DNA of 64,000 nucleotides from Clostridiales bacterium Firm_16 (GTDB lineage Bacteria > Bacillota > Clostridia > Saccharofermentanales > Saccharofermentanaceae). Positions within the stretch are counted from its first letter, which is position 1, and each line of letters begins with the position of its first letter. The stretch spans positions 62,851 through 126,850 of the forward strand of contig LVAV01000022.1 in NCBI GenBank assembly GCA_001604185.1, read 5' to 3'. Shown in pieces: positions 7,926 through 15,834 of the stretch. The notes beneath the pieces are model-generated. The model made no database searches, had not been told where the DNA came from, and saw only the letters and a program-made list of their open reading frames with translations. The position numbers and the translations under genes are program-made.

Positions 7926-9222
7926 TGTAGAAGTTATCCTCGATAAGTTTGAGAAGGGCATCAAGCGATTCAACATCGGTCTTTTTATTTTCGCTAGAGT
8001 TCTGAAACGTAGCTCTGTAACGTATTCCATCAATAGTGAAGAGGAACTCCTGGGAGTAGGTATAATCAGTGGATTCGCGCGTCTTGATGCCGTCTTTTTC
8101 TTCCCACTCTGTGCCGTCTTTTTTCTCGAAATTGCTGTCCTTTACACCGATATATATGTGGAGGTTATAAATCGGAGACTCTGGTTTTGCCCTCAACTGG
8201 ATTGATCCGTTTCTGGCTTCATGAATGTTATTGAAACTTGTAACATGCCTGCTGCCGAGAATAGGGGTGTTTACGAGCTTATCATAGATGTACGGTTCAA
8301 CTTTGTCATCCGGGCTGAGATGATCAAAATAGATTTTGGAGTAGCGGGTGAAATACTGTCTTTCTTCATCTGTAAACTCATGATCGAGCCACCGGTTCTC
8401 GTAAACGGTAAAGAATACATTTCCACTGATGATTTCTGCATAGAAGAGCGCCTCGTCATAATCGACTTCTTCATTGTTTTCCTCGTTCCGATAGACAGAT
8501 TTTATTATTATTGATGCGAAGATGTGATCGTCAGTATCTTCAATAATTGTGATTTGCAGGTCTTCCGGGTCAACCCTAAAAGGTAACTTGCTATCAACAA
8601 AAAGCTGACCGAGGTTTTCTTTGAATTCAGAGAGAGAAGCAGAGTCCGAACCTTTAAGGTAGGCGTTAGTGATACGCCCATCGATTGCTTTTCCGTCTGC
8701 ATCGAGAAAAACAGCTTGATTAAAATTCCAGAACTCTCCATACCCGTAGTCTGGACAGTAAAATTCGTGGTATGTCCGGAGATCGTCGCATGCGGTGTAG
8801 ATCAATGTCGATTTTCCTGCTACAATGGCATATTTCTTAAATGCTTCATCCATTGTGTATTCTTCCTTCAACGCGCGGCTCGGATCCCAATACACGAGAG
8901 CTTCTGGTGTTTCCGGTTCGTCTGAATCTTCGACGGTTCCTCTCGCTCCCGGGATGATCAAACTGTATGTGTCTGTGTTAAATGTCAGATAGCTGTCTTT
9001 TATCGGGTCTGTCGACTTTGAGTTTTCGATTTCAGAAAGCTTCGGTTCGTCTGATTTTTCGATGGTCTCTGTCGGGTCATCCAAATTATTTGTATCTGTG
9101 TTTACTGCCTGGTTGTTATCTGTTTCCGATCTTGTCGACTCGTTTTTCTTGCACCCGGAAACGGGGACCAGTGTAGACACGGTCAGAAGGGATATTATCA
9201 AGAGTTTTAGCGGTCTTTTCAT
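7912..9222 (-). CDS. lipoprotein, paralog of the one at 9837-10967
   Basis: 436 residues from the ATG at 9222, chosen because AGGAAAGG lies 8-9 bases upstream and the product then starts MKRPLKLLIISLLTVSTLVP with the lipobox VSGC. A Thr/Asn/Glu-rich spacer of ~60 residues follows the lipid anchor. The rest aligns end to end with the product of 9837-10967: shared are YWDPSRALK, STLIYTAC, YSKIYFDHLSPDD, YIYDKLVNTPILG, TEWEEKDGIKTRE and QEFLFTIDGIRY. The family is not known to me. The tandem arrangement, interrupted by one small gene, indicates a local duplication. An extracytoplasmic role is certain only as far as the signal peptide. Confidence 0.75.
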   Translation of the reverse strand: MKRPLKLLIISLLTVSTLVPVSGCKKNESTRSETDNNQAVNTDTNNLDDPTETIEKSDEPKLSEIENSKSTDPIKDSYLTFNTDTYSLIIPGARGTVEDSDEPETPEALVYWDPSRALKEEYTMDEAFKKYAIVAGKSTLIYTACDDLRTYHEFYCPDYGYGEFWNFNQAVFLDADGKAIDGRITNAYLKGSDSASLSEFKENLGQLFVDSKLPFRVDPEDLQITIIEDTDDHIFASIIIKSVYRNEENNEEVDYDEALFYAEIISGNVFFTVYENRWLDHEFTDEERQYFTRYSKIYFDHLSPDDKVEPYIYDKLVNTPILGSRHVTSFNNIHEARNGSIQLRAKPESPIYNLHIYIGVKDSNFEKKDGTEWEEKDGIKTRESTDYTYSQEFLFTIDGIRYRATFQNSSENKKTDVESLDALLKLIEDNFYITGS

Positions 9223-9330
9223 TTGTGTTACCTTTCCTGTCATTGTTGCATGTTTTGCTCTTCCTGTTATCACCCCAAAATGATTTTACTTTATTTTGCA
9301 TGCAATTTCGATAGAGGATTTGTCTGCTTC

Positions 9331-9359
9331 TTGTTTGCCGTTACCTATATTTGTATAAT
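9331..9359 (+). promoter_or_regulatory. sigma-A type promoter
   Basis: TTGTTT (9331-9336), a 17-bp spacer and a perfect TATAAT (9354-9359). It would transcribe a ~100-base leader and the small cysteine-motif gene at 9465. Confidence 0.55.
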
Positions 9360-9367
9360 GCTTTGTG

Positions 9368-9460
9368 AATAAGGCGAAGTTCTTCTCCAAAGATGTAAAA
9401 CCGGAACTGTTTACCAAGCCTCATGATGATCTATGGAATGAAATCTGGAAGGTGGTGTAA
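9368..9460 (+). other. short open frame, possible gene remnant or leader peptide
   Basis: GTG at 9368 opens a 30-residue frame reading NKAKFFSKDVKPELF and ending IWKVV at the TAA 9458-9460, five bases before the next gene. The composition looks protein-like, but the GTG is only a few bases from the predicted transcription start and has no ribosome site. The C-terminal stub of a lost gene is the simplest view. Confidence 0.3.
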
Positions 9461-9464
9461 TGAC

Positions 9465-9809
9465 ATGATAGATTATGAAACCATAGCAAGAAGCAATCAC
9501 CAAAATGGTATGAATTGTGCTATGGCCGTGTATAATTCGTTAGGCCTCAATAATCCTGGCAAGACGACTCCTCCGCGACCAAGAGATAATGGCGGAATGT
9601 GCGGAGCTGTGCTGGCAGCTGAACAGACTATCCGTGAGCTGGGTGGAACGGATGCGGATATTGCTGAGTTTGAAAGAAGATTTACAGAGCAACACAAGTA
9701 TCTTAAGTGTGGCCAGCTTCGCGGTATCCTCAGCGGCAAGTGTAATGACTATGTAGGAACGGCCGCTTCTATCGTCGCGATGATGGGCCTGACCAGGGAT
9801 ACCGAGTAA
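9465..9809 (+). CDS. C_GCAxxG_C_C-type small cysteine protein
   Basis: 114 residues. It has the cysteine pattern of the C_GCAxxG_C_C family: NCAMAVYNSLG near the N-terminus, GGMCGAVLAAE in the middle, EFERRF, then KCGQLRG and KCNDYV near the C-terminus. These proteins are often found beside redox enzymes in anaerobes and probably bind a metal or take part in thiol/electron chemistry; no reaction is proven. The ATG at 9465 follows GGAAGGTGG at good spacing. It sits between two paralogous lipoprotein genes on the other strand, so it may have been inserted after the duplication. Confidence 0.75.
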   Translation: MIDYETIARSNHQNGMNCAMAVYNSLGLNNPGKTTPPRPRDNGGMCGAVLAAEQTIRELGGTDADIAEFERRFTEQHKYLKCGQLRGILSGKCNDYVGTAASIVAMMGLTRDTE

Positions 9810-9836
9810 GACATTACAAGCAGACCGTCTGATCCT

Positions 9837-10967
9837 TCACTCTATGTTACAGCATTTCTTTACAAGCTTGAGAAACTCGTCGAGGGAATCAGCATTGATC
9901 TTCTCTTGGTCATGGTTTTGGACGAGGGCTTTGTAACGAATGCCATCGATAGTGAAGAGAAATTCCTGGCAGTAGGGATAATCCGTAGTTTCACGCATCT
10001 TGATGCCGTCTTTTTCTTCCCATTCTGTGACGTTTTCTGCTTTGAGATCGCTGTCCTCTACACCGATCATAAGAGTGAAATAATCGATCGGGGTGTCATC
10101 TTTCGTTTCCAGACTGATGCTGTTTCCGCCGGAATGCGTGATGTGATCAAAGCTTGTGATATACTTGTCGCCGAGAATGGGAGTGTTCACGAGCTTGTCA
10201 TAAAGATATGGTTCGATACCGTCGTCTGGACTTAGGTGATCAAAGAGCAGCTTGGAGTAGTGGACAAAATACTGTCGGTCGTCATCTGTCAATTCGGCCC
10301 CGGTCTTATTCATGGTATAGAACAGCTTGCCGCCGACATATGATGCATAGAAGAGCCCCTCGTCACCGTAATCTTTTACCGTAGCAAAAACGTGGTCATC
10401 GGTTTCCTCGACGATCGTGATCTGCGGCGCATCCGGATCCTCCGGTGAATAGTACCCCATGTTTCCGACGTAGAGCCGACCGAGGTTCTCTTTAAAAAAG
10501 TCAAGAGAAGGGTACACCAGATCCTTGAGATCGGCATAGGTGATCCGACTGTCGATATACTTTCCGTCCACCCCGAGAAAAAAGACATCGTTACTGTTTT
10601 GAAAGAGGTTTTCGCCATAGTCTGCGCAGTACATTCTGTGGCTCAGATGCAGATCCTTACATGCGGTGTAGATCAATGTTGAATGTCCCACTACGATGGC
10701 ATATTTCTTCTGTACTTCTTGGAACGTATATTCATCTTTCAGTGCGCGTGTCGGATCCCAGTATGCGATGCTTTTGGGAAGATCCGGTTCGTCAGAATCT
10801 ACGCGGGTTCCGGTCGGGACCACCAGGTCGTATGTGTTTGTATTCAGTGTCTGACTGGTATTTCTCACCGGCCTTGTGGATTTTTCACCTTTCTTGCACC
10901 CGGAAGGGGGGAGAATTGCCGATACGGTCAGAAGAGTTACCAGCAGGAATCTTATTTTCTTTTTCAT
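9837..10967 (-). CDS. lipoprotein, paralog of the one at 7912-9222
   Basis: 376 residues. The signal peptide MKKKIRFLLVTLLTVSAILP ends in the lipobox PSGC, and GAGGTAA precedes the ATG. It lacks most of the long polar spacer of its paralog but matches it along the rest of its length (YWDPTRALK, STLIYTAC, DFFKENLGRLYV, YSKLLFDHLSPDD, YLYDKLVNTPILG, EFLFTIDGIRY). No enzyme motif is visible; the domain looks beta-rich. Anchoring on the outer membrane face is likely. It is convergent with the cysteine protein gene (27-bp gap). The 10968-11209 gap upstream shows no convincing promoter or RNA. Confidence 0.75.
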   Translation of the reverse strand: MKKKIRFLLVTLLTVSAILPPSGCKKGEKSTRPVRNTSQTLNTNTYDLVVPTGTRVDSDEPDLPKSIAYWDPTRALKDEYTFQEVQKKYAIVVGHSTLIYTACKDLHLSHRMYCADYGENLFQNSNDVFFLGVDGKYIDSRITYADLKDLVYPSLDFFKENLGRLYVGNMGYYSPEDPDAPQITIVEETDDHVFATVKDYGDEGLFYASYVGGKLFYTMNKTGAELTDDDRQYFVHYSKLLFDHLSPDDGIEPYLYDKLVNTPILGDKYITSFDHITHSGGNSISLETKDDTPIDYFTLMIGVEDSDLKAENVTEWEEKDGIKMRETTDYPYCQEFLFTIDGIRYKALVQNHDQEKINADSLDEFLKLVKKCCNIE

Positions 10968-11209
10968 GATAGTTACCTCACATGTTCTTTATCTTTTACC
11001 CTACTAATCAACAAACAGCAGACGAACGTCACAAAGTTTTTGAAAAAAGTTAAGTGATGCTCTGTATTCGGAAGTGCTGGCTTGTAAGTATAAGCTCCGA
11101 TAATCAGCGATGATTAAGTGTTATAATGGCTACTGAAGGGTGTCCGTTGACCAACGACGTTGCATCTTTCGACAAGAATGAGAATTAACATTACTGGTGA
11201 GGGATTATA

Positions 11210-11590
11210 ATGGCAGATCTGAATGAAATTTATAAGAGCGTACTAGAGGCGGACCGAGCGGCGGTAGTGATCTGCGACCTAGATCACACGATCATTTACA
11301 TGAATCCGGCCGCGGTCAAGCGTTATGAGAAATGGGGTGGCGAAGCCCTCGTTGGGAAGAGTCTTCTTAACTGCCATAACGAAAGATCCAGAGAGATCAT
11401 TAACAAAGTTCTGGACTGGTTTCGCGCTTCCAAGGATCACAATCTCGTGTATACATTCTATAATGAGAAGGAAAACAAAGATGTATATATGGTCGCGTTG
11501 CGTAATGCTTCCGGAGATCTGATCGCATATTACGAAAAGCATGAATATCGCAATCGTGAAACGATGAAAATGTACGATATGGGTGAATAG
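11210..11590 (+). CDS. single PAS-domain protein
   Basis: 126 residues, almost all one PAS fold: an N-terminal cap helix, then VVICDLDHTIIYMNPAAVKRY (the PAS core strand and helix), GKSLLNCHNERS, and the later strands DVYMVALRN and DLIAYYEKHEYRN. No kinase, cyclase or DNA-binding domain is attached. It may sense a small ligand or redox state and act through a partner. The family resembles PAS domains found alone or after DUF438 in Clostridia. The ATG is preceded by GGTGAGGG. It stands alone and is convergent with the dus gene. Confidence 0.75.
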   Translation: MADLNEIYKSVLEADRAAVVICDLDHTIIYMNPAAVKRYEKWGGEALVGKSLLNCHNERSREIINKVLDWFRASKDHNLVYTFYNEKENKDVYMVALRNASGDLIAYYEKHEYRNRETMKMYDMGE

Positions 11591-11670
11591 AACGATTTCG
11601 AATGTAAGAAGTGATGAGAAGATATTTGTGGTCTCTCCTGTATTGAATACGGACTTGGTAAGCGATGCAC

Positions 11671-12609
11671 TTAATCCATCAAGATACGATCTACGGCATC
11701 CTCGTATTCTGCGTATTTCTTTGCTTTCAGCAGACGCTTGATATCACGGTCTTTACCGTCGAAAAGATCCTGCCAGTACGTCCACAGTTCTCTCATTTTG
11801 TGAAGGACATTTATATCAGGGGACAGGACTTTCTGGTATTCGTGATAAAGGGTATCGTGTAATCTTCTGAATTTGGCAAAATCCGTTTCTGAAGTGAAAC
11901 CTTTAAGCTTGTCAGGAAGAGAAGGGTCGGAGATGAGGCCTCGACCCGCCATGATGGGATCCAGGCTGCTTCCATATGAGCGAACTAACTCTTCGTAGTC
12001 TTCAGCGCTAAAGATGTTTCCGTTATATACGAGCGGACATTTTGCATGTTCCAGTGCATAGGCAAAGTATTCTTTTCGAGGTTCACCTTTATAGAAGTCA
12101 GTTCGAATTCTGGGGTGTACGATCAGCTCGCTCACTGGGAAAGAATTGAAGATTTCTACGAGATCATGGAACTCTTCCGGATCAGTGTATCCGAGTCTTG
12201 TTTTGATCGATATCTTCATGTTTTCTGCTTCGGAATAGGAGTAGATGGCATCCAGAAACACTTGAAGAGCGTCTGTTTCTTGCAGGAAGGCCGCGCCTTT
12301 TCCTTTTGCGCAGACGGTGCCGGAAGGACAGCCAAGGTTCAGATTAATCTCACTATAACCCATGGAGTGAAGTGCTTTTGCCGCATCAATAAAATGATCG
12401 GACCGGCAGGTAAGGATCTGCGGGACCAGATTTATTCCTTCGTTGTTCTCAGGGGCGATATCCTTTTTCTCACGGTGAGTCATCGGACGGTTCTCCGCCG
12501 GTGAAACGAAGGGTGCAAAGTATTTATCCACACTACCGTAGATCTCGTTATAAGCCTTGCGGAATATGTAAGTTGTCACGCCTTCAAGCGGGGCGGCATA
12601 TATCTTCAT
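11671..12609 (-). CDS. tRNA-dihydrouridine synthase
   Basis: A flavoenzyme that reduces uridines in the tRNA D-loop; 312 residues from the ATG at 12609, whose product begins MKIYAAPLEGVTTYIFR, the conserved FMN-barrel start of Dus proteins. Other signatures are INLNLGCPSGTVCAKGKGAAF with the catalytic cysteine, SIKTRLGY, and the phosphate-binding IMAGRGLI. A GTG at 12657 would add 16 residues before the conserved start and is less likely, although GGAAGG is rather far (13 bases) from 12609. It is divergent from the tetR gene, and a possible TetR half-operator lies in its upstream region. Confidence 0.88.
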   Translation of the reverse strand: MKIYAAPLEGVTTYIFRKAYNEIYGSVDKYFAPFVSPAENRPMTHREKKDIAPENNEGINLVPQILTCRSDHFIDAAKALHSMGYSEINLNLGCPSGTVCAKGKGAAFLQETDALQVFLDAIYSYSEAENMKISIKTRLGYTDPEEFHDLVEIFNSFPVSELIVHPRIRTDFYKGEPRKEYFAYALEHAKCPLVYNGNIFSAEDYEELVRSYGSSLDPIMAGRGLISDPSLPDKLKGFTSETDFAKFRRLHDTLYHEYQKVLSPDINVLHKMRELWTYWQDLFDGKDRDIKRLLKAKKYAEYEDAVDRILMD

Positions 12610-12654
12610 GCGATCCGGATTTCCTTCCTGAAACTTCTCATGGATATATTCTAT

Positions 12655-12664
12655 CACTCGTGTC
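12655..12664. promoter_or_regulatory. possible third TetR operator (upstream of dus)
   Basis: CACTCGTGTC is the reverse complement of GACACGAGTG, matching the left ten bases of the 12727-12738 operator. It lies close to the start of the divergent dus gene. Confidence 0.4.
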
Positions 12665-12690
12665 CATCTCTGTTTTCACAAAATACCCTG

Positions 12691-12739
12691 TTGACAAAAC
12701 CGACACACGTGTCTATTATTAAAAACGACACGAGTGTCG
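12691..12739 (+). promoter_or_regulatory. tetR promoter with two embedded operators
   Basis: TTGACA (12691-12696), 17 bp, TATTAT (12714-12719). The spacer contains the dyad GACACACGTGTC (12702-12713), and a second dyad CGACACGAGTGTCG (12726-12739) covers the expected transcription start. Two copies of GACAC-N2-GTGTC placed this way are typical of self-repression by a TetR regulator. Confidence 0.8.
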
Positions 12740-12757
12740 GAAATGGAGGTGCTTCGC

Positions 12758-13333
12758 ATGGCGACAAAAGGTGAGAAAACGAGAGAATTCATATTGGATA
12801 AATCGTATGCGCTTTTTGCTCAGAAAGGATTTAAGTCCGTCACCATGAAGGATATCTGTGAGGCAACGGATATGAGCCGCGGAGGACTGTACAGCCATTT
12901 TTCGAGCACGAAGGAGATCTTCGAAGCCATTATCCTGCGGATGACCGGTAATGCTGCCGATAACCTGTATTCGGAGATGGAGAAAGGTGTTTCTGCAGTG
13001 ATGATTCTGAAGAAGACACTGCGCAATATGGAAGAGGAGATGAAGCATCCTGAGGATTCGTTAAGTCTTGCCGTATATGAGTATTCTGAAATGGTAGATT
13101 CGGATTCAATGATCAAGATCAATAAGGACGGCGAGAAGAAATGGGCTTCGTTTATCCGTTACGGAATCGAAAGAGGCGAATTTAATAAAGTCAATGTCGA
13201 CGAGATCGTCAGCATTCTGACTTATTCATACCAGGGCGTTCGAATGTGGAGCAGGATCATTCCGCTTAAATCGCAAACGATCAGATCGATCACTAACCAC
13301 ATCGAATATCAGTTAATTGGAGGCAGAAAATGA
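12758..13333 (+). CDS. TetR family transcriptional regulator
   Basis: 191 residues from the ATG at 12758, which has AATGGAGGTG at the right distance; the ATG at 12734 lies in the operator region. The N-terminal helix-turn-helix is clear: REFILDKSYALFAQKGF, then TMKDICEATDMSRGGLYSHF. The C-terminal ~130 residues form the ligand and dimer domain and give no ligand clue. Two palindromic operators lie in its own promoter, so it represses itself and the acetyltransferase gene whose ATG overlaps its stop (ATGA). The co-transcribed GNAT gene suggests a drug or toxic-amine detoxification pair, as an inference. Confidence 0.9.
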   Translation: MATKGEKTREFILDKSYALFAQKGFKSVTMKDICEATDMSRGGLYSHFSSTKEIFEAIILRMTGNAADNLYSEMEKGVSAVMILKKTLRNMEEEMKHPEDSLSLAVYEYSEMVDSDSMIKINKDGEKKWASFIRYGIERGEFNKVNVDEIVSILTYSYQGVRMWSRIIPLKSQTIRSITNHIEYQLIGGRK

Positions 13334-13800
13334 ATATTAGAAGATTTAATACAGAGGACGCGAAAACTGTGTCCGACCTTATAAGAAAGACAATCAAGAT
13401 TTCCAACGTGAAGGATTATCCTGCGGATATCATCGACATTCTCGATAAGACAGAAACACCGGAACATGTTATTGAAAGAGCCGGCTGGACGCATTTCTAT
13501 GTTGTCGAAGACGAGAAGCAGATCATCGGCTGCGGTGCAATCGGTCCGTTCTGGGGCAAAGAGGACGAGAGTTCTCTGTTTACGATCTTCGTGGATCCGG
13601 AGTATCAGGGAAAAGGCATCGGGCGGTCCATAATCGAAACACTCGAAACGGACGAGTTCTTTCTCCGCGCCAAAAGAATCGAGATCCCGGCATCCATTAC
13701 GGGCGTGCCTTTCTATAGAAAGTTCGGATACGATTATAAGGATGGAATAACCGAACCTGATGCCGAGCACATTATCCGACTGGAAAAGTTCAGAGGATGA
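13330..13800 (+). CDS. GNAT N-acetyltransferase
   Basis: 156 residues, standard GNAT size. Visible are the N-terminal MNIRRFNTEDAKTVSDLI, the core strand LFTIFVDPEYQGKGIGRSII with the acetyl-CoA loop Q-G-K-G-I-G, and VPFYRKFGYDYK. It shares a 4-base ATGA overlap with tetR, so the two are translated together and share TetR control. Proteins of this type acetylate small amines or protein N-termini; the substrate is unknown. The stop is followed by the MarR operator region. Confidence 0.85.
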   Translation: MNIRRFNTEDAKTVSDLIRKTIKISNVKDYPADIIDILDKTETPEHVIERAGWTHFYVVEDEKQIIGCGAIGPFWGKEDESSLFTIFVDPEYQGKGIGRSIIETLETDEFFLRAKRIEIPASITGVPFYRKFGYDYKDGITEPDAEHIIRLEKFRG

Positions 13801-13821
13801 TTCACTGCTTGATAAGTGATT

Positions 13822-13906
13822 AGTTCCATATAGAACCTTGACGAATAATAGTTCCATATAGTACTATTTATTCGTAGACCTTATATGCTCCGGAGACTAT
13901 ATGGAA
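13822..13906 (+). promoter_or_regulatory. marR promoter with three copies of TTCCATATAG
   Basis: AGTTCCATATAGAACC (13822-13837) and AGTTCCATATAGTACT (13850-13865) are direct copies of one dyad. A third, inverted copy CTATATGGAA (13897-13906) overlaps the marR start codon. TTGACG (13838-13843) and TACTAT (13862-13867) form the promoter. This implies tight self-repression, including at the translation start. Confidence 0.75.
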
Positions 13907-14359
13907 TCAAGAACAGGTTTTTTAATCTCACAGATCAAGCAGGTGCAGTCACGCATTTTCCAGCGGCTGCTCCAGGAAAGCGGTGTCGAGGAATTCAACG
14001 GACCGCAGGGACACATCCTTTATGTTCTTTGGCAGAAGGATGAAGTTCCTATCGTTGAATTATCCCAGAAAACGGGCCTTGCCAAGAATACACTCACGGC
14101 AATGCTCGGGCGTATGGAAGAAGCCGGCCTGATCGAGAGAAAAGCGGCCGCATCTGACAAGCGGCAGTCACTGATCGTTCTGACGAAAAAGGCCAGAAAT
14201 CTTCAGGGAAAGTACGATGAAGTATCGCAAAAGATGAACGAGATCTTCTACAAGGATTTCACTCAGAAAGAAGTGGTGATCATCGATCAGTTCCTTGACC
14301 GGATCCTTCTTAATCTCGAACAGTCAGAGCGCACTCCCCGAAACGGAAAGGAAGAATAA
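13901..14359 (+). CDS. MarR family transcriptional regulator
   Basis: 152 residues with the winged helix of MarR proteins: VPIVELSQKTGLAKNTLTAMLGRMEEAGLIER (read as helix 3, recognition helix and wing) and the wing motif SDKRQSLIVLT, which carries the conserved D-x-R. Three copies of one operator sequence lie at and before its start codon. The downstream flavin reductase-like gene starts one base after the stop, so it is the likely regulated partner. MarR proteins of this type usually respond to phenolics or thiol oxidation; here the signal is unknown. The ATG has CGGAG upstream. Confidence 0.9.
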   Translation: MESRTGFLISQIKQVQSRIFQRLLQESGVEEFNGPQGHILYVLWQKDEVPIVELSQKTGLAKNTLTAMLGRMEEAGLIERKAAASDKRQSLIVLTKKARNLQGKYDEVSQKMNEIFYKDFTQKEVVIIDQFLDRILLNLEQSERTPRNGKEE

Positions 14360-14360
14360 T

Positions 14361-14960
14361 ATGACAAAGGTACAAGTAAAAAATTGGAACGATTTTTGCC
14401 CGCAGCAGCTCTTTTTGTACGGCACATATAAAGAAGACGGAACGCCGAATTTCGGACTTTTCTGCTGGTTCAGTTATATCTGGACAACGGAAGATGAGTA
14501 CGGCGGAGACGGTCTGGGCGTAATGGCCTGTATTGGCGGTGAGAAACTGACCAAGGACCTCATCCGTAAGAACGGCGTATTCTCTGCAAATCTGGTTACG
14601 GAAGAACTGCTTCCGCTTGCCGACTATTACGGAGGTACCGAAGGAAGAGCGCACGATGACAAGATGAAGTTTGTACCTACAGTTGAAAAAGGTGTAGTCC
14701 TCAATGTTCCTACGATCGCAGAGAGTCCGGTCAGCATGGAACTGAAGGTTATGCAGGAAATCAATCTCGCCAGTGGAAGCGATGTGTTCCTGTGTAAGAT
14801 CGTGGGCGAAACCATGAGAGAGGATCTGACAAATAAGGACGTTCCTTTCATCGAGCGTTTCAAATCAGTCAAGCAGGTGTTGGCCGGTGGCGAAGAGCGT
14901 TATGTCAGCAACGATGGACGTGATCTGGGCGCCTGGGGCGAACCGATGAAGAACCTCTGA
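14361..14960 (+). CDS. flavin reductase family (FMN-binding split barrel) protein
   Basis: 199 residues from the ATG at 14361 (GGAAGAATA upstream, one base after the marR stop). The sequence has the split-barrel features of flavin reductase-like proteins: QQLFLYGTYKEDGTPNFGLFCW, then GGEKLTKDLIRKNGVFSANLV and a late HDDKMKFVPT / SPVSMELKV segment that forms the FMN site and dimer face. Such proteins reduce flavin or flavin-dependent substrates with NAD(P)H. Co-transcription with MarR suggests induction by a redox-active or aromatic compound. Confidence 0.8.
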   Translation: MTKVQVKNWNDFCPQQLFLYGTYKEDGTPNFGLFCWFSYIWTTEDEYGGDGLGVMACIGGEKLTKDLIRKNGVFSANLVTEELLPLADYYGGTEGRAHDDKMKFVPTVEKGVVLNVPTIAESPVSMELKVMQEINLASGSDVFLCKIVGETMREDLTNKDVPFIERFKSVKQVLAGGEERYVSNDGRDLGAWGEPMKNL

Positions 14961-15125
14961 AACAGTTTTGTAAGTTGTATGAACCTGAAAAAGGATTGAA
15001 GTTTTCAGAAAAAACATAGCTAAAAACAACTTTGAATCAACAGCTGCTGACATAATCTCGCAAGATAAGAAATGTTTTGCATCGATGGATATCGTAGCCT
15101 GCATATATGAAGGAGGTTTATGTGT

Positions 15126-15812
15126 ATGAACAAAGAAAGACCAATCACCACTTTATATATGCTGATGTCGGTAGACGGGAAGATCAGTACCGGTGCGACC
15201 GATGACATGGATGTCGATAAGGATCTTCCTAAAATCGAGGGCGTCAGGGAAGGACTTCACCAATACTATGAGATCGAGCAGACCACAGATCTGTGGTCGT
15301 TTAATACAGGCCGTGTCCAGGCAAAGATGGGCGTGAACGAAAAGCCGCTCCCGGAGAGGATACCGGTGTCGTTTGTAATTCTGGATAATCACCATCTGAC
15401 AGAACACGGGGTGCGCTACTTCAGTGCTTTTTCCAAAGAATTCGTTCTCGTAACAACGAATCCCGAGCATCCTGCATTCGGAGTGGAGGCGGGGAATCTT
15501 CATATCATCCTACAGAAAGAATTGTCACTTTCTGAGATGCTTATGACGCTCAAAAAGGACTTCGGTTGTGAGCGTATTACGATCCAATCCGGTGGCACAC
15601 TGAACGGGATGTTTCTTCATGAAAAGCTCTTCGATTATGTAGATATCGTCGTTGCTCCTGTGCTTATTGGAGGAAAGGATACAGCCACTTTGATCGACGG
15701 AGTATCACTTCGAAATGGCTACGGTCTGGATACGCTCGGAGCACTTCAATTGATCGAGTGTATACCGTTGGTTGACTCCTATATCCGACTTCGGTATAAA
15801 GTGATAAGATAA
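15126..15812 (+). CDS. RibD C-terminal / dihydrofolate reductase-like reductase
   Basis: 228 residues. I chose the ATG at 15126 because AGGAGG (15111-15116) is 9 bases before it but only 3 bases before the ATG at 15120. The fold is that of the RibD C-terminal reductase: TTLYMLMSVDGKIS at the start, ITIQSGGTLNGMFLHEKLFDYVDIVVAPVLIGG in two blocks, then a C-terminal LGALQLIECIPL. The family reduces pyrimidine or pterin-like substrates with NADPH. No other riboflavin gene is near, so riboflavin synthesis is unlikely and the substrate is open. It looks monocistronic; 14961-15125 shows no RNA element. Confidence 0.82.
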   Translation: MNKERPITTLYMLMSVDGKISTGATDDMDVDKDLPKIEGVREGLHQYYEIEQTTDLWSFNTGRVQAKMGVNEKPLPERIPVSFVILDNHHLTEHGVRYFSAFSKEFVLVTTNPEHPAFGVEAGNLHIILQKELSLSEMLMTLKKDFGCERITIQSGGTLNGMFLHEKLFDYVDIVVAPVLIGGKDTATLIDGVSLRNGYGLDTLGALQLIECIPLVDSYIRLRYKVIR

Positions 15813-15834
15813 CATCAATACAACGAGGTGCAGC

